Part shown: positions 1 to 11,058 of the stretch, piece by piece
Layout: the number at the start of each line of letters is the position of its first letter
Position numbering within the stretch: the first letter of the stretch is position 1
NCBI RefSeq assembly: GCF_000005505.3
Contig: NC_016131.3
Span: 24,791,001-24,855,000, forward strand
Origin: Brachypodium distachyon
Taxonomy: Eukaryota > Streptophyta > Magnoliopsida > Poales > Poaceae
DNA: 64,000 bases
Reading direction: 5' to 3'
Translations under genes and position numbers: made by a program
Notes under the pieces: model-generated
Told to the model about the DNA's origin: nothing
Database searches by the model: none
What the model saw: the letters and a program-made list of their open reading frames with translations, nothing else

Positions 1-168
1 CACTTTGTGACCTGCTGAATTTATCTGGTTGTACTCATATTGGTCTTTGTGTTTTCAACTATGAATGCCTTGCTCCTGCTCCTGCTAGTTGTTTCGATCA
101 TGATATGGAATCCCAAATATTTGTCTGTCTCGTGTTATACTCTCTAACGCTCCTGCATATCACAACAG

Positions 169-731
169 CTGTTCAAACGGCATGGAGGGTTGGCAAGGAC
201 GCTGTGGACGCAGGAAGCTCTCTTGTCCCAGTATGTCTTACTTATTCATATTCCGCGATTTACTTACTATATTCTCTCAAAAAATAATTCCCTCTTGATG
301 CGTGACAGGGTTCAGTTCCACGGCCAGTTGCTAGGATAGGTGTTACTTTCGTTGCCGTGTCAGTCGCCCTTTTTCTTCTCAAGTCCGTTATCTCCACAGC
401 ATTGTTTGTACTGGTATGTACGCACAGCATCCTTGGCAACCTGTCAGACACACTACATATAAACGCGTTCAATAGTTCAAATATTTCTTCACCACATCCG
501 AAGAATGTTTATGCCCAGAATTCACTGCCACTGTATCCTCCTGTTGTAATTTTCATCAAATCCTCCGATGATTGGTTTTCATGGTGATTTTTACAGGCGA
601 TGATGGGGCTTATATATTTCGGCTTCCTTGTGATGAACCCAAAAGAGGGGTCTAGGGTGAATGAAGGAGACACCAATCCATCGGAGGACCCCGCTGAAGA
701 AGCCCGGCGCATAATGGAGAAATACAAGTAA
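169..731 (+). CDS. Conserved plant membrane protein, last three exons (5' part outside window)
   Basis: Three exons join in frame: 169-230 (enters in phase 2), 309-413 and 597-731, with GTATGT donors, AG acceptors and a TAA stop at 729-731. The visible C-terminal part of about 100 residues reads VQTAWRVGKDAVDAG, then a VPRPVARIG stretch, then two adjacent hydrophobic segments encoded around 335-413 and 597-640, and an acidic tail ending in EEARRIMEKYK. It looks like the membrane-anchored end of an uncharacterised plant protein that may be plastid-targeted, but the N-terminus is not in the window. Clean frame and codon-perfect splicing make a real gene very likely. No function is assigned. Confidence 0.75.
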
Positions 732-1219
732 AGAACCTTGGGTGAGTTTAACAACTGGTGTTGCTCTGAATAGGTACATATATGAGTTGTGGCCAGCCAT
801 CTGTTCTGATCTGATGATACAGTTTTCCTGATGGATATGTGGGTCTGGTTTTAGATCATAGAATTGAATTCGATGAAATGGCTATTTCTGGTTTAAAATT
901 ATTTTAGTAAGAAAGATGAGATGGTGCACTGTGCACAATAGTTATTGTTTATACAGTAGTAATCTGATAATGGAGCTCAATTCAGTTGGTGATATAATTT
1001 GGTACCTGTTAGTTTCTTTTTATTTGGGACTTGCAGCATAATATTGTGAGTAGTAGTAATACTGTGGGCAGGAATAAGATGAATGGTATTGAGCTAGTGG
1101 AGTGCATTTGGCAATGGGAGCTGGGGAAAGGATTAGCTGTAGCAAAATGCAAATGACAGCAAAAGTTTCTTTATCTTCATTTAGTTTTGGCTTGCATCGG
1201 TGGTGCTACATGAGATGAT
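732..1219. other. Intergenic, convergent 3' regions
   Basis: AT-rich sequence between the stop of the upstream membrane-protein gene and the stop of the minus-strand gene at 1220. It should hold both 3' UTRs. I see no repeat, RNA gene or coding signal. Confidence 0.5.
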
Positions 1220-2080
1220 TTACATGGACGCGGCAGCAGCATCGAGGAGATGAGCCGTCCTGGCAAGTTCCGCCTCTGCATCCTCGATGAGCCTGTCGAG
1301 GTCCAGATCGGTGTTGGTTTCGGGCAGCTGCTCCAGCATCGCCAGGAACTCATCCTCCACCATGCTGCTGCTGTCCAGCTCCAGCTTCATGGTGCTGTCT
1401 TGGTCGTCGTCGGAGGTGAGTAGAAAGTTGTCGGATGGCGGCCGCCTGCAGTGCTTCTCTATGACGATGAAGCCGGTGGATGAGCCATCATCATAGGAGC
1501 TGCTGCCGTGGCTCCGCTGCTGCTGTCGTGTGTTGTTGTTGGTGTTGATCCGAGGGCGGCAGCAGGCAGGCAGTGGCAGGCAGCAGTTAGTAGTAGCTGT
1601 CTCCTCCTCCTGCTGCTGTCCGTTGTTGTTGGTGATCTGCCGCCGGCAGCAGGCTGGCAGCGGCAGGCATGCAGTAGCAGGAGGAGACGGGACTAGCTTG
1701 TGGTGGAGGGCGAGCGTGAGCACGGCCCCGGCTGCGGCGCCGGCGAGCAGGAAGCTGAGGACGCGCGGCTGATCGCGGCCGAGGTCGACGCGAAGGTGCT
1801 GGTGTGGTTGGTACGAGCTGGGCTGCTGGTCATGGGAGATGGCGACGATGGTGAGGAGGACGGAGGTGTCGACGGGTCCAGCAGCAATGGCGTGGCAGTG
1901 GAGGAGGAGCACCTGGTTGCGGAAGTCGGCGATGCCCTCCCCGGACGCGGATGCAGAAGCACGCGGCGCCGTCTCAAGATCAAGATCAAGAGTAGTTGTT
2001 GTTGGGAGATGAAGATGGATTTGGTGCACGGAGGCGGGCAGGCCGGTGACGCGCTGCGCCTGCAGGCACACCACCTCCAT
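1220..2080 (-). CDS. Unrecognised single-TM protein with duplicated Cys/Pro motif
   Basis: A single open frame of 286 residues from ATG at 2080 to the stop at 1220, GC-rich like many grass single-exon genes. One strongly hydrophobic segment (about residues 105-130, FLLAGAAAGAVLTLAL) could be a membrane anchor. After it a motif occurs twice, CLPLPACCRRQITNNN and CLPLPACCRPRINTNNN, each followed by Gln-rich sequence, so the region arose by internal duplication. The C-terminus is acidic and helical (EDEFLAMLEQLPE, then LDRLIEDAEAELARTAHLL). I do not recognise a family; a distant relation to POLAR-like plant polarity proteins is only a guess from the acidic helical tail. The frame is long and intact, but an N-terminal intron or different start cannot be excluded. 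Confidence 0.5.
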   Translation of the reverse strand: MEVVCLQAQRVTGLPASVHQIHLHLPTTTTLDLDLETAPRASASASGEGIADFRNQVLLLHCHAIAAGPVDTSVLLTIVAISHDQQPSSYQPHQHLRVDLGRDQPRVLSFLLAGAAAGAVLTLALHHKLVPSPPATACLPLPACCRRQITNNNGQQQEEETATTNCCLPLPACCRPRINTNNNTRQQQRSHGSSSYDDGSSTGFIVIEKHCRRPPSDNFLLTSDDDQDSTMKLELDSSSMVEDEFLAMLEQLPETNTDLDLDRLIEDAEAELARTAHLLDAAAASM

Positions 2081-3180
2081 TATTTCAGACCTTTGATTCC
2101 GACGATCGTCCCAAATTGGACTTGCTCAGCAGCAATGCAAGAGTAGGAGGAGTATTCAGAAATTCAGATCCGCAGCGTTTGCGCGTTCGTCTCTGATCTG
2201 AATCTGATGGCTGCTACAAGGAACGAGGGACTGCATAGCTTAGAATTGCGTTCTGGCCAAAGGGAATGAATGAATTGCGGGCCATGGATTTGGGCGGCTG
2301 CCTTTTCAATCCTGCCCAGATTTGGGCTGCCTGCTAACACAACACGTGTGTATACTAAACCCAAGAAAGTGTCTATTTTTTTCAACCGAGGAGGGGAGCA
2401 GTACACTCTATTGTTTGTCTTTGCCAACTCTTGTCATTTAGCGGCGACTATAACACACACGAGGGGGGTTCGGTTGAACTTGTACAGTAATAAATTCCCA
2501 CTCCTTTGAACCAAAAGCTAGCTTAGCTGCTTTGGCTATTATACAAGTCAAGTCAGATACTAGGGTACACAATTGCTCCTAGCCATTTCAGTATACATGA
2601 TACCAGTTTCAGTTTGTAAGGAAATCGACACGTCTGTGATACACATGCACCGTTTGGCAACACACAAGCGCGCTAGAAAGACCAACAAGGTGAAAAATGA
2701 GTATCACCGTTTGTGCAACCATGTGCGAATTCGTGGGGATTCAAACGGCGGTCTTCACATTTGCACCCAAATGTGTCGTCTTTGTTAAGAAACATCCCCT
2801 TAATTAATCCTAACTTTAGTCGTACGTGTGATTAGGAGGCCAAGTTTCTAATTGATGCTACAAGCGGGTGGACCCACTTGCGTACGTAGAGAGAGATAGT
2901 GGGGGCCCAGCTGTCGTATGAACCTTGACAAAGCATAACGTGGGTGGGCCCGACGGATGACATCAGGCCCACTAATACAGAGAGAGAGAGAGAGCCGTGC
3001 CAGCTCTACCATCTCCTTTCCTTTCTGCATCCCTCTCCAGCTGGCCTCCCCTTTCCTTGTCTGGAGTCAATCATCATCGTCTTTCTAGCTGTGTTGCTTC
3101 TTCTTCTTCTTCTTCTTCCCCTCAACAGAAAAGCAAATCCAAATTCAAATCCCTTTGGCGTCGCCACCGATCGATCCGCC
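2081..3180. other. Intergenic region between divergent genes
   Basis: Upstream of both the minus-strand gene (start 2080) and the tetraspanin (start 3181), so it should contain both promoters. Visible features are a short (AG)n tract at about 2979-2993 and a CTT/TTC-rich tract at 3100-3120 in the probable 5' leader of the tetraspanin. No convincing ORF or transposon ends were seen. Confidence 0.45.
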
Positions 3181-5264
3181 ATGGCTCGTCGTCCTCAGAA
3201 CGGCGGATGCGTCCGCTGCTGCCTCGGCTTCCTGCTCAAGTTCCTCGCCTTCCTCCAGGCCTTCGCCGCCGTCTCCGCCCTCCTCTACGCCGCCTGGATC
3301 CTCTCCCGCTGGTCCCGCCACCACCACCTCCACCTCCACCACCTCCTCCCCGACCTCTGGTTTCCCTTCCCTCCCTCCGATCCCTTTCGTTTTCTTCATG
3401 TGCTTTGGTTTTCAAGATTTAAGACCTCTTCTGTTCGCGTGTTGCAGGTTCGCGTGCGCCGTCATGGCAGCCGGCCTCTTCTACTGCGCCCTCCTCCTCG
3501 CCGGATACGTCGCCGCCGAGATCAACAGCGGATGCTGCCTATGCTTCGTACGCTGCCTTATTCTTTAACTACTCGTCGCCTTAATTATTACTGTATTGCA
3601 TGTCCCCCTAACCGTGACCCATCTTCAATTCCTCTTGCCTTCTAATTTCTCGTAGTACACCGCCTTGGCGATGGCCATGATGCTCGTTGAAGCGGCTTTC
3701 GCCTCCCAGATCTTCCTCAACCAACAATGGATCCAGGTGACTGGAACGACAACAAACCTCCTTTAATTCACTTGGATATTTGGATCGGAATGGATGGTCT
3801 CATTCCCTAAAACATTCAATCTAATCACTTTTCTTTCCGACAGGATCTGCCGTATGACCGCACCGGAGAACTCAACAACCTCGTTTCCTTCGTCCAGAAC
3901 AATCTCGATGTCTGCAAGTGGGCTGCTATTGCAACTCTTGCTACACAGGTGCTTCCTGTTCCTATGCTTGTTACTTCAGATCAAACTTTCACAGAGTCTC
4001 TGTTTCCCTTGGAGGAGGATCTATTCTGTTCTGACGCATTTACATGTATGTATAGGCACTCTCGCTTTTCTTGGCAATGGTTTTACGAGCCATGGTTTCC
4101 ACCACCAATGTCGACTATGACAGTGATGAAGACTTTGTGGTCATCAGGAGGCCGCTTCTTCTTGCCCAAGGTGCTCCAGCTTATCTACCAACGACCACCG
4201 ACGCTACAGGCGTCCATCCGGACCTATGGAGCTCCAGAATGAGACAAAAGGTCAGGACCTACTCTCCAATACTTGCACTAATTACGGACAGACTAGATAA
4301 CCTAAGCAAGGGAATACTATAGCAAAAGAATGACTACAGCTCCACAATGAGTTAATCAGGTTAAAACATAAATGTCTCCTTGCCAAACTCAAGAATAGTT
4401 ACAACCTTTTGGTTTTATGTATCATAACATGTGAATACTATTTTATTGGAAACCTATATATCTCGACACCTGGGGTTACTCACGAGCAATGACCCTTAGC
4501 TTCTGGATACCATCTAGCCATGACACTCATTGCCCAAACTGAAACTGCATCGCAGATGATTTATTAGATCTTCTTTCAACAACTTATCTTCACAAACAAT
4601 CTGAAAAAAAAAACTGCTACTAGTATTTTTGTATGCTGACTACATCATCTAGATTATATTGTATATTGGATTTCCCTCACGTCGGCATACCATGACAAGT
4701 TATGAGAGGATTATTTAGCCATTCGGCACACAATTGTTTTGGAATTCTGAACCGTATCCACCTGCTGTTGAGTTGTACAGACAAACTAGTTAGCTGGAGA
4801 CCATGACTTGTAATGTAGAACAGGTAGCAAGTCGACTAGTAATGGATTTGTAAGAACGATCCCTGTTTTTGTGCTGCAGTTACAAGCTTTATTTTAGAGT
4901 AACCGTGTCATTGTTGGACCACCTATGTAGATGGAAAAGAAACTTAGAATGCCCAAAGATTATTTAATATAGCACAGAGGGCTATAGTAAACTAACCTTT
5001 TGCAAGTTTGGCTAAAAAATTGTGGCAACCTTATTATCGGAACGAAACATACACACCCTTTGTGCAACATTGCAAATGTGTTGAGATCAACAGTGTATTT
5101 CCAATTCCACCAGATTATATCAACTGAAAATAGCAATTTTATATTGTATTATGAAATGATCGATTGGTAACTAATTCATGTTCTCTTTCCCCGTCCAGTA
5201 TGGACTGAACTCGAGCGACTACACCTACAACACATTAGATCAAAATGCAGTACCACCGCAGTGA
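3181..5264 (+). CDS. Tetraspanin-family protein, TOM2A-like
   Basis: Six exons join without a frame break: 3181-3359, 3448-3547, 3656-3736, 3844-3948, 4056-4250 and 5199-5264, giving 241 residues. Four hydrophobic segments are visible: N-terminal FLAFLQAFAAVSALLYAAW, then GLFYCALLLAGYVAAE, ALAMAMMLVEAAFASQIF and ALSLFLAMVLRAM. The loop DLPYDRTGELNNLVSFV and the cytosolic tail VDYDSDED with a terminal YGLNSSDYTYN match the layout of Arabidopsis TOM2A, a tetraspanin-like vacuolar-membrane protein that tobamoviruses use as a replication host factor. The N-terminal CC pair (CVRCCLGF) is a plausible palmitoylation site. The first extracellular loop is short and His-rich. Family assignment is strong; the exact orthologue and location in the cell are inferred. 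A 948-bp last intron (4251-5198) holds nothing I can identify. Confidence 0.9.
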
Positions 5265-6227
5265 GAAATTGCGGAACAGAAGAAGCGCATACCTTTGTTC
5301 AAAGCAGCTAGTATATATTTGTTGGAAGCACCTATACTGTACTGCATTTCTGTCTCTCTCTCTCTCTCTCTGTGAATGGCAGCCCTGGTTGTGTGTGTGT
5401 GTTGTGTACATAATTGCATCTTTACTAATAAGAGCATGTGAATAGCAGCCCTGGTCGGTCGGGACAAAGTAGCCAAATTATTGGCCACTAGAAGATGGAG
5501 GGCTAACCAGGTATTTTTTCTGTCCTAAAATATGGCTGGAATTTTTGTGGCTATATAGCCCACAGTTAATGGGCATTAGGGCCATTCTGAATCCTGACGA
5601 CCCTTAGTAAATGATACTGTAGCTCAGGGTGTGCGTTTGGTTTTCGGTTTGGTTCGGTTTATACTGTTAATACGGTTTGTATACATCGGTTAATAAGGTT
5701 TTGTACGAAAATACGGTTCGGTTTCGGTTATAACCATTTAGTTTCAGTTCGGTTTCGGTTAACCACCAAAGTTGACTTGAATTTTTGAGAAACAAATAAA
5801 GTTTTGGTGCAACTAGTATGCTTGCAGTGAAAGATACACCAAAAACAAATAAATTTTTGGTGCAATCAAGCAGGTGTGGCTACCGTGCGTGGGTGTGCAC
5901 TCGATCTCGCAAAATAATAAAGGAATACACGATTGGATCCACTGGAATCTCGATACGTCTATCGTCACCCCAACATCGCAGCCCGGGCAATACAACCCAA
6001 CCACCCAAGGCCCAATCGGTGCACTACAAACCGCTAAAATGATATTTTCCTTACGGTACGAACAAGCATCGCTCAGCCTGACTGCCTGGACGGTGCAGCA
6101 CAGAGGTGGAGGTCGGGAGTTCGGTTGCTGGAGGACACAATTTTCCTTATTTGAGGTGAGTTTCGGTTAATTAGGTTTAACCGAAAACTAATAGTTTCTA
6201 AAAAAAAACAAATCACCACTTTCGTGG
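5265..6227. other. Tetraspanin 3' region and GGTTCGGTTT-rich AT/GC mosaic
   Basis: The first about 200 bases are the probable 3' UTR of the tetraspanin, with (CT)n at 5351-5371 and (GT)n at 5393-5406. From 5637 to 5770 the sequence is rich in GGTTTCGGTT-type words, and inverted copies (AACCGAAAAC) lie near 6170-6190, so this may be a small foldback element abutting the satellite array. No gene is visible. Confidence 0.35.
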
Positions 6228-8570
6228 GCCATAACCCTCGTTTTTTTGGGTCCCGTGTCGATTTTCCGAGGTCGTAACCCTCGGTAACACAGTTTCAGGC
6301 CGGAGCAGAAAAATCACATTTTTTGCCGTTTTAGTGGGCTGCACACATTTTTTGGGTCCCGGGCCGATTTTCCGAGGTCTGCGGTACACGGTTTCGAGCA
6401 GTTTTAGACCGGTGCAGACAAATCAATGTTTTGGTCGTTTTCGCGGCTATAGACCACGTTTTTTTTTGGTCCCAGGACGATTTTCCGAGATCGTGACCCC
6501 ATCACACGAAAAAAAATGGGATATGCATTTGAAATAGCACACGTTCTTTGGGTCCCGGGCCGATTTCCCGTTCTCGTGATCCCATGTTCTCGGTTTCGAA
6601 CAGTTTCGGGCCGGTGCAAAAAAATCACTGTTTGGGCCATTTTCGTGGGCTATAGCCCATGTTTTTTCACGTTTTTTGGGTCTCGGGCCGATTTTCCATT
6701 CTCATGACTCCAGGTTCTCGGTTAAGCAGTTTCGGGCCCGTGCAGAAAAATCACCGTTTTGGCCCTTTTCGTGGGCTAAGCCCACGTTTTTTGGGTCCCG
6801 GGCCGATTTTTCGTTCTCATGAACCTAGATTCTCAGTTTCGAACAGTTTCGAGCCGGTGTAGAAAAATTCACCGTTTTAGCCGTTTTCATGGCTAGTCCA
6901 AGTTTTTGGGGTCCCGGGCTGGTGCAGAAAAATCACCGTAGGCCCATGTTTTTTGGGTCCCGGGACGATTTTCCAAGGTCGTGACCCCACGATTTCGAGC
7001 ATTTTCGTTTTGGCCGTTTTCATGGGCTATAGCCCCATGTTATTTGGGTCCCGGGACGATCTTCCGTTCTCGTGGCCCCCGATACATGGTTTCGAGCAGT
7101 TTCGGGCTGGAACAAAAAAATCACCGTTTTTGCCGTTTTCATGGGAGCCCACGTTTTTTGCTTCCTAGCCAATTTTCCGTTCTCATGACCCCAGGTGCTC
7201 GGTTTCGAGCAGTTTTGGGCCGGTGCAGAAAATCACCGTTTTTGCCGTTTTCACGGGCTATAGCCCACATTTTTTGAGTCTCGGGCCGATTTTCCGTTCT
7301 CGTGACCCTTGTACACGGTTTCGAGTAGTTTCAGGCCGGTGCAGAAAAATCACCGTTTTGGCCGTTTTCATGGGCCATATCCCACATTTTTCGGGTCCCG
7401 GGACGATTTTCCGAGGTCGTGACCCCGAGAAATGGTTTCGAGCCGCTGCAGAAAAATCAACATTTTGACCGTTTTCGTGGGTTATAACCCAAGTTATTTG
7501 GGTCCCGGTCCGACTTTCCGTTCACGTGACTCATACATGGTTTCGAGCAGTTTCGGCCGATGCAAAAAAATCACCGTTTTGGCCGTTTTCATGGGAGGCC
7601 ACGTTTTTTGGGTCCTGGCCAATTTTCCGTTCTCATGATCCCAGGTGCTCGGTTTCGAGCAGTTTTGGGCCGGTTCAGACAATCACCGTTTTTGCCGTTT
7701 TCACGGGCTATAGCCCACATTTTTTGAGTCCCGGGACGATTTTCCGCTGCAGAAATATCAACGTTTTGGCCGTTTTCGTGGGTTATAGCCCAAGTTATTT
7801 GGGTCCCGGTCCGACTTTTCGTTCTCGTGACCCGTACATAGGCCCCACGTTTTTCAGGTCGGTGCAGAAAAATCACTGTTTTGGCCGTTTTCATGGGCCC
7901 CACGTTTTTTGGGTCTCGGGCCAATTTTTCATTCTCGCGAGCCCCGGTACACGGTTTCGAGCAGTTTCGGACGGGTGCAGAAAAATCACCGTTTTGGCCG
8001 TTTTCGTGGGGTGTATAGCCCACGTTTTTTGGGTCCCGGGACAATTTTCCGAGGTCGTGACGTCGGTAGAAGGTTCCGAGCAGTTTCGAGCCGCTGCACA
8101 AAAATCAACGTTTTTGTCATTTTCATGGGCTATAGCCCACGTTATTTTCGTCCGGGTCCGATTTTTTGTTTGTTGTGACCCCCCATCCACGGTTTCGAGC
8201 AGTTTCGGGTCCGTGCATAAAAATCGCCATTCTGGCCGTTTTCATGGGCTATACCCCACGTTATTTGGGTCTCGGGCCGATTATTCGTTCTCGTGACCCT
8301 TGTATACGGTTTCGAGCAGTTTCGGGCCGGTGCAGAAAAATCACTGTTTTTTGTGTCCCGGGACGTTTTCCGTTCTCATGACCCCAAGTTCTCGGTTTCG
8401 AGCAGTTTCGCGCCGGTGCAGAAAAATCACCGTTTGTGCCGTTTTCGTGGGCTGTTTTTTGGGTCCAAGGACGATTTTCCGTTCTCGTGACCCCAAGTTC
8501 TCGGTTTTGAGCAGTTTCGGGCCGGTGCAGAAAAATCACCGTTTTGATCGTTTTCGTGGGCTATGCCATG
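6228..8570. repeat. Satellite-like tandem array, unit about 105-120 bp, about 22 degenerate copies
   Basis: Anchoring on the word gggtcccgg gives starts near 6248, 6354, 6468, 6550, 6678, 6793, 6909, 6955, 7046 and so on to 8461. Each unit reads roughly: gggtcccgggccgattttcc, gttctcgtgacccc, tacacggtttcgagcagttt, cgggccggtgcagaaaaatc, accgttttggccgttttcgt, gggctatagcccac. The last block is a near-perfect 16-bp palindrome (gtgggctatagcccac). Units differ by point changes and internal deletions, so the array is old. Because many units are near a multiple of three and contain few stops, long frames stay open by chance on both strands. I do not recognise a named satellite. Confidence 0.85.
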
Positions 8571-10480
8571 GATTGGAACAGCGCCAAAGTTACGAGGTTA
8601 ACTTCGGCACAATCCAGACGGCGCAACAGAATGCTCTGGTGGGGCCATCACCCGTGGCGGCAACTCTAGAGTCGGTGGCGGCCCGGATGTTACAGGCAAG
8701 GGTTACGTTGTTGGAGTCCAGTCGAGCTGCCGAGGTACGAAAATCCCTTGAAGCTTTTAACTCTATCTTTAGCATATATATCCCTACTGCCCGAGGTTTA
8801 GGGCGAGTAAGAAATAGTCGGCCTGCAGCTTACCTTCAAAAACTTCAAACACTATTGCCCGAGATTCGGGCCGGGTTTTAGAAAAGTCGGCCTGAAGCTT
8901 AAAAACTTCAAACATTATTTCTCGAGATTCAGGCCGGGTTTAGTATAGTCGGCCTGAAGCTTAAAAATTTCAAACACTATTGCCCGAGATTCAGGCCGGG
9001 TTTAGAATAGTCAGCCTGATGCTTAGAAACTTCAAACACTATTCCTCGAGATTCAGGCCGAGTTTAGAATAGTCGGCCTGAAGCTTAAAAACTTCAAACA
9101 CTATTCCCCGAGATTCAGGCCGGGTTTAGAATAGTCGGCCTGAAGCTTGTAGTTGTTGACTTGCCACCGCTATCAAATTAACTGTGGATCATTTCCTTGC
9201 AGAGCTGTATCAATAAACGAAACTCTATCTTCAAACTTCTGCTTGCGTCACACCGGAAATTGACGGATAAGCACAAGGCTTTGGTGGCCGAGCAGCAAAG
9301 CAAGAGTGAGTACACTTCCACCGACATAAAAACTATGTCAAGTTACCTATGTATTGTGAAAACTGACATGTGCCGTCACAAACAGCCGGGGACGACGCAC
9401 AAGTGTCGGAGCTACTGACGCGCGTTGCGGAGGTGCAAGGTATGACTTTATTCCATATGTCGGATTGCGTCCATTTCTGTCTTTAACTCTTGTAACCCAT
9501 GTCAAAACTCAGCTAGTGGAGCATCACCGAGATGAGGTGGCCCGATTAAGGGCGCAACTCGAAGCGTAGGCCGAGGCGCATAAGGCTGAGATAGTTCAAC
9601 TTACCTTGGCGCTCTCTGCGCAAGCCGACGAGAAGATCCGCCTGTAAGGCGAAGTGCAAAAATACAAGGGTCTTCTCGCCGAAACCAAGACCCGAGCCGC
9701 CGCTGCTGAAGAGGAGAAGGCCGAGAGCGCATATCTACTAGGCGTGTGCACACGGGATCTCGGCAAGATAGATGGATTGCTAGCCAGTAAGTTGTCCAAA
9801 CCGAATCTTTTTCTTTGATCATTTGGCTGACAATAGCAGTGTGCCGGGATTTATCACTTATTCTCTGTTTCTTTGCAGAAATCATCCCGCATTCTACCGA
9901 AGCTGCTCAGGCCGTCATGATTAGAGCTCGCGGAAAGAGGGATTCCTCCAGGGGATTGCCATCGGTGTACGATGTGGAGAACTATCTCATGATCATTTGG
10001 ACCCGTGTCAAGCCTTTGAAGGCTTTCGGGATTGATATGCTCAATGCCGGCATCCCCGCCTTCCGAGCTCTTTGGCCGGGAGAGGAAGCACCGAGTGTCA
10101 TTCCGGAGTTGGCCAAGCGTCTCCTGGAGGGGGAGGACCGGCTTAGCGAGTGGCAGGAGTCGGCCGCTCGTGTGGGCGCCGACGAGGCATTGTCGTTCGT
10201 ACTTTCTTGGTACGACGGCATTAACCTCGACATGCTGCAATCCATGCGCGTCGGCTCTCCCTTCTTCTCGAATCCGGAGTTGATTGCCAAGCGTCAAGAA
10301 CGTGCCTACTCCTTCATCCAGTACGTCGGCGTGCATTCCTTCGTGGAGAGTCCGAGATCGGACCCTGACGAAGAGGCGGCCGAGGAAGAAGAGGAGGAGG
10401 TGGATGAAGAAATCATGGCCGAGTCACCTCCCGCCGAGATAGATGCTCCGAGCACCGGCACCAATGATCCTGCCATCTGA
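8571..10480 (+). pseudogene. Antisense accessory ORF of a Ty3/Gypsy (Tat-lineage-like) element, decayed, copy 1
   Basis: A coiled-coil-rich coding sequence in about five exons: to 8734; 9203-9305; 9386-9439; about 9517-9785; 9879-10480, with GT-AG borders. Recognisable stretches are TLESVAARMLQARVTLLESS, HRKLTDKHKALVAEQQSKS, DDAQVSELLTRVAEVQ and a conserved final exon containing LPSVYDVENYLMIIWTRVKP. This matches the plant proteins usually annotated as 'putative gypsy type transposon', which in Tat-lineage elements lie antisense to gag-pol. That fits here, since the adjoining LTR and primer site are minus-oriented. The fourth exon has two in-frame stops (TAG at 9567, TAA at 9645), so it is a pseudogene. 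The 5' end is cut off where the element meets the satellite near 8570. Confidence 0.7.
8787..9149. repeat. 62-bp tandem repeat inside the first visible intron of the antisense ORF
   Basis: About six units with a spacing of 62-63 bp (gagattc words at 8861, 8924, 8986, 9048 and 9110). Each reads approximately actattgcccgagattcagg, ccgggtttagaatagtcggc, ctgaagcttaaaaacttcaaac. The first unit is divergent. The array sits between the donor at 8735 and the acceptor at 9202, so it expands an intron rather than coding sequence. Confidence 0.85.
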
Positions 10481-10682
10481 ATTCATGCCTTTTAATGTCG
10501 GCGAAAACTCTTTAAAATTGTTAAATCCTCGGGATGCCGGGTGCAGATGTAAATACGTTGAAGTACTTATTTGTGATGCACAATATTTCAATTTGGCTTA
10601 TGCCACAAGTTATCGAGTTCCCAGCCGAGTCCCCGAGTTTACTTTTCTGTTGGTGAAATTATATGACCTCGTACTCGGACAT

Positions 10683-10696
10683 GCTCTGATACCAAA
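10683..10696 (-). other. Copia-type primer-binding site (tRNA-iMet), copy 1
   Basis: On the minus strand this reads TTTGGTATCAGAGC, the usual site complementary to the initiator methionine tRNA 3' end in plant Copia elements. It lies immediately next to the LTR end ...CCCAACA, as it should at a 5' LTR. A second copy is at 13513-13526. Confidence 0.8.
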
Positions 10697-11042
10697 TGTT
10701 GGGTTTGCCCAAAGATCAATCACATGAAGACGCACACGAGGATCACCAAATTATGACCAAAGGCACCTGTCGTGCCTTGTCTGTTTATTTCTCTTGTAAA
10801 TCTCACGTTACAACCCTCTTGACCTAGTTGTGTATATATACACACTACCCGACCAGCTTAGCTAGGACCAGAACACCTACACGTATTAGTACTCCTACTT
10901 CTAAACGGACTCACCCAGTCACCCGTGGCAGCACTTGCCATCTAGTTAACCTTGTCCAATTACAACTAGGAATCCACTCTGAATACAACTAGAACTCTAG
11001 CTATTGCCTGTACTATTTTCATTAGGCAAGATTATTCCAACA
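10697..11042 (-). mobile_element. Copia-type LTR, copy 1 (346 bp)
   Basis: Bounded by TGTTGG at 10697 and CCAACA ending at 11042, the standard TG...CA inverted ends. On the minus strand it starts TGTTGGAATAATC and ends AAACCCAACA. No 5-bp target duplication flanks it; instead a primer-binding site abuts the left side and a polypurine tract the right side. It therefore lies between two pieces of internal sequence rather than being an ordinary solo LTR. Confidence 0.75.
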
Positions 11043-11058
11043 ATCTCCCCCTAATCTT
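11043..11058 (-). other. Polypurine tract next to Copia LTR, copy 1
   Basis: On the minus strand the sequence runs AAGATTAGGGGGAGAT straight into the LTR start TGTTGG. This purine tract is the typical plus-strand primer next to the 3' LTR of plant Copia elements. Copy 2 is at 13873-13888. Confidence 0.75.

Noticed and set aside
7526..8296. 256-residue plus-strand frame in the satellite, and a 170-residue minus-strand frame at 7589-8101
   Set aside because: Both are translations of the tandem units (FRAVSGRCRKITVLAVF and similar repeats). They stay open because many units are near a multiple of three and stop-poor. No start context, domain or exon structure.
6240..8570. CRISPR array
   Set aside because: The repeats are contiguous and degenerate, without unique spacers, in a plant genome.
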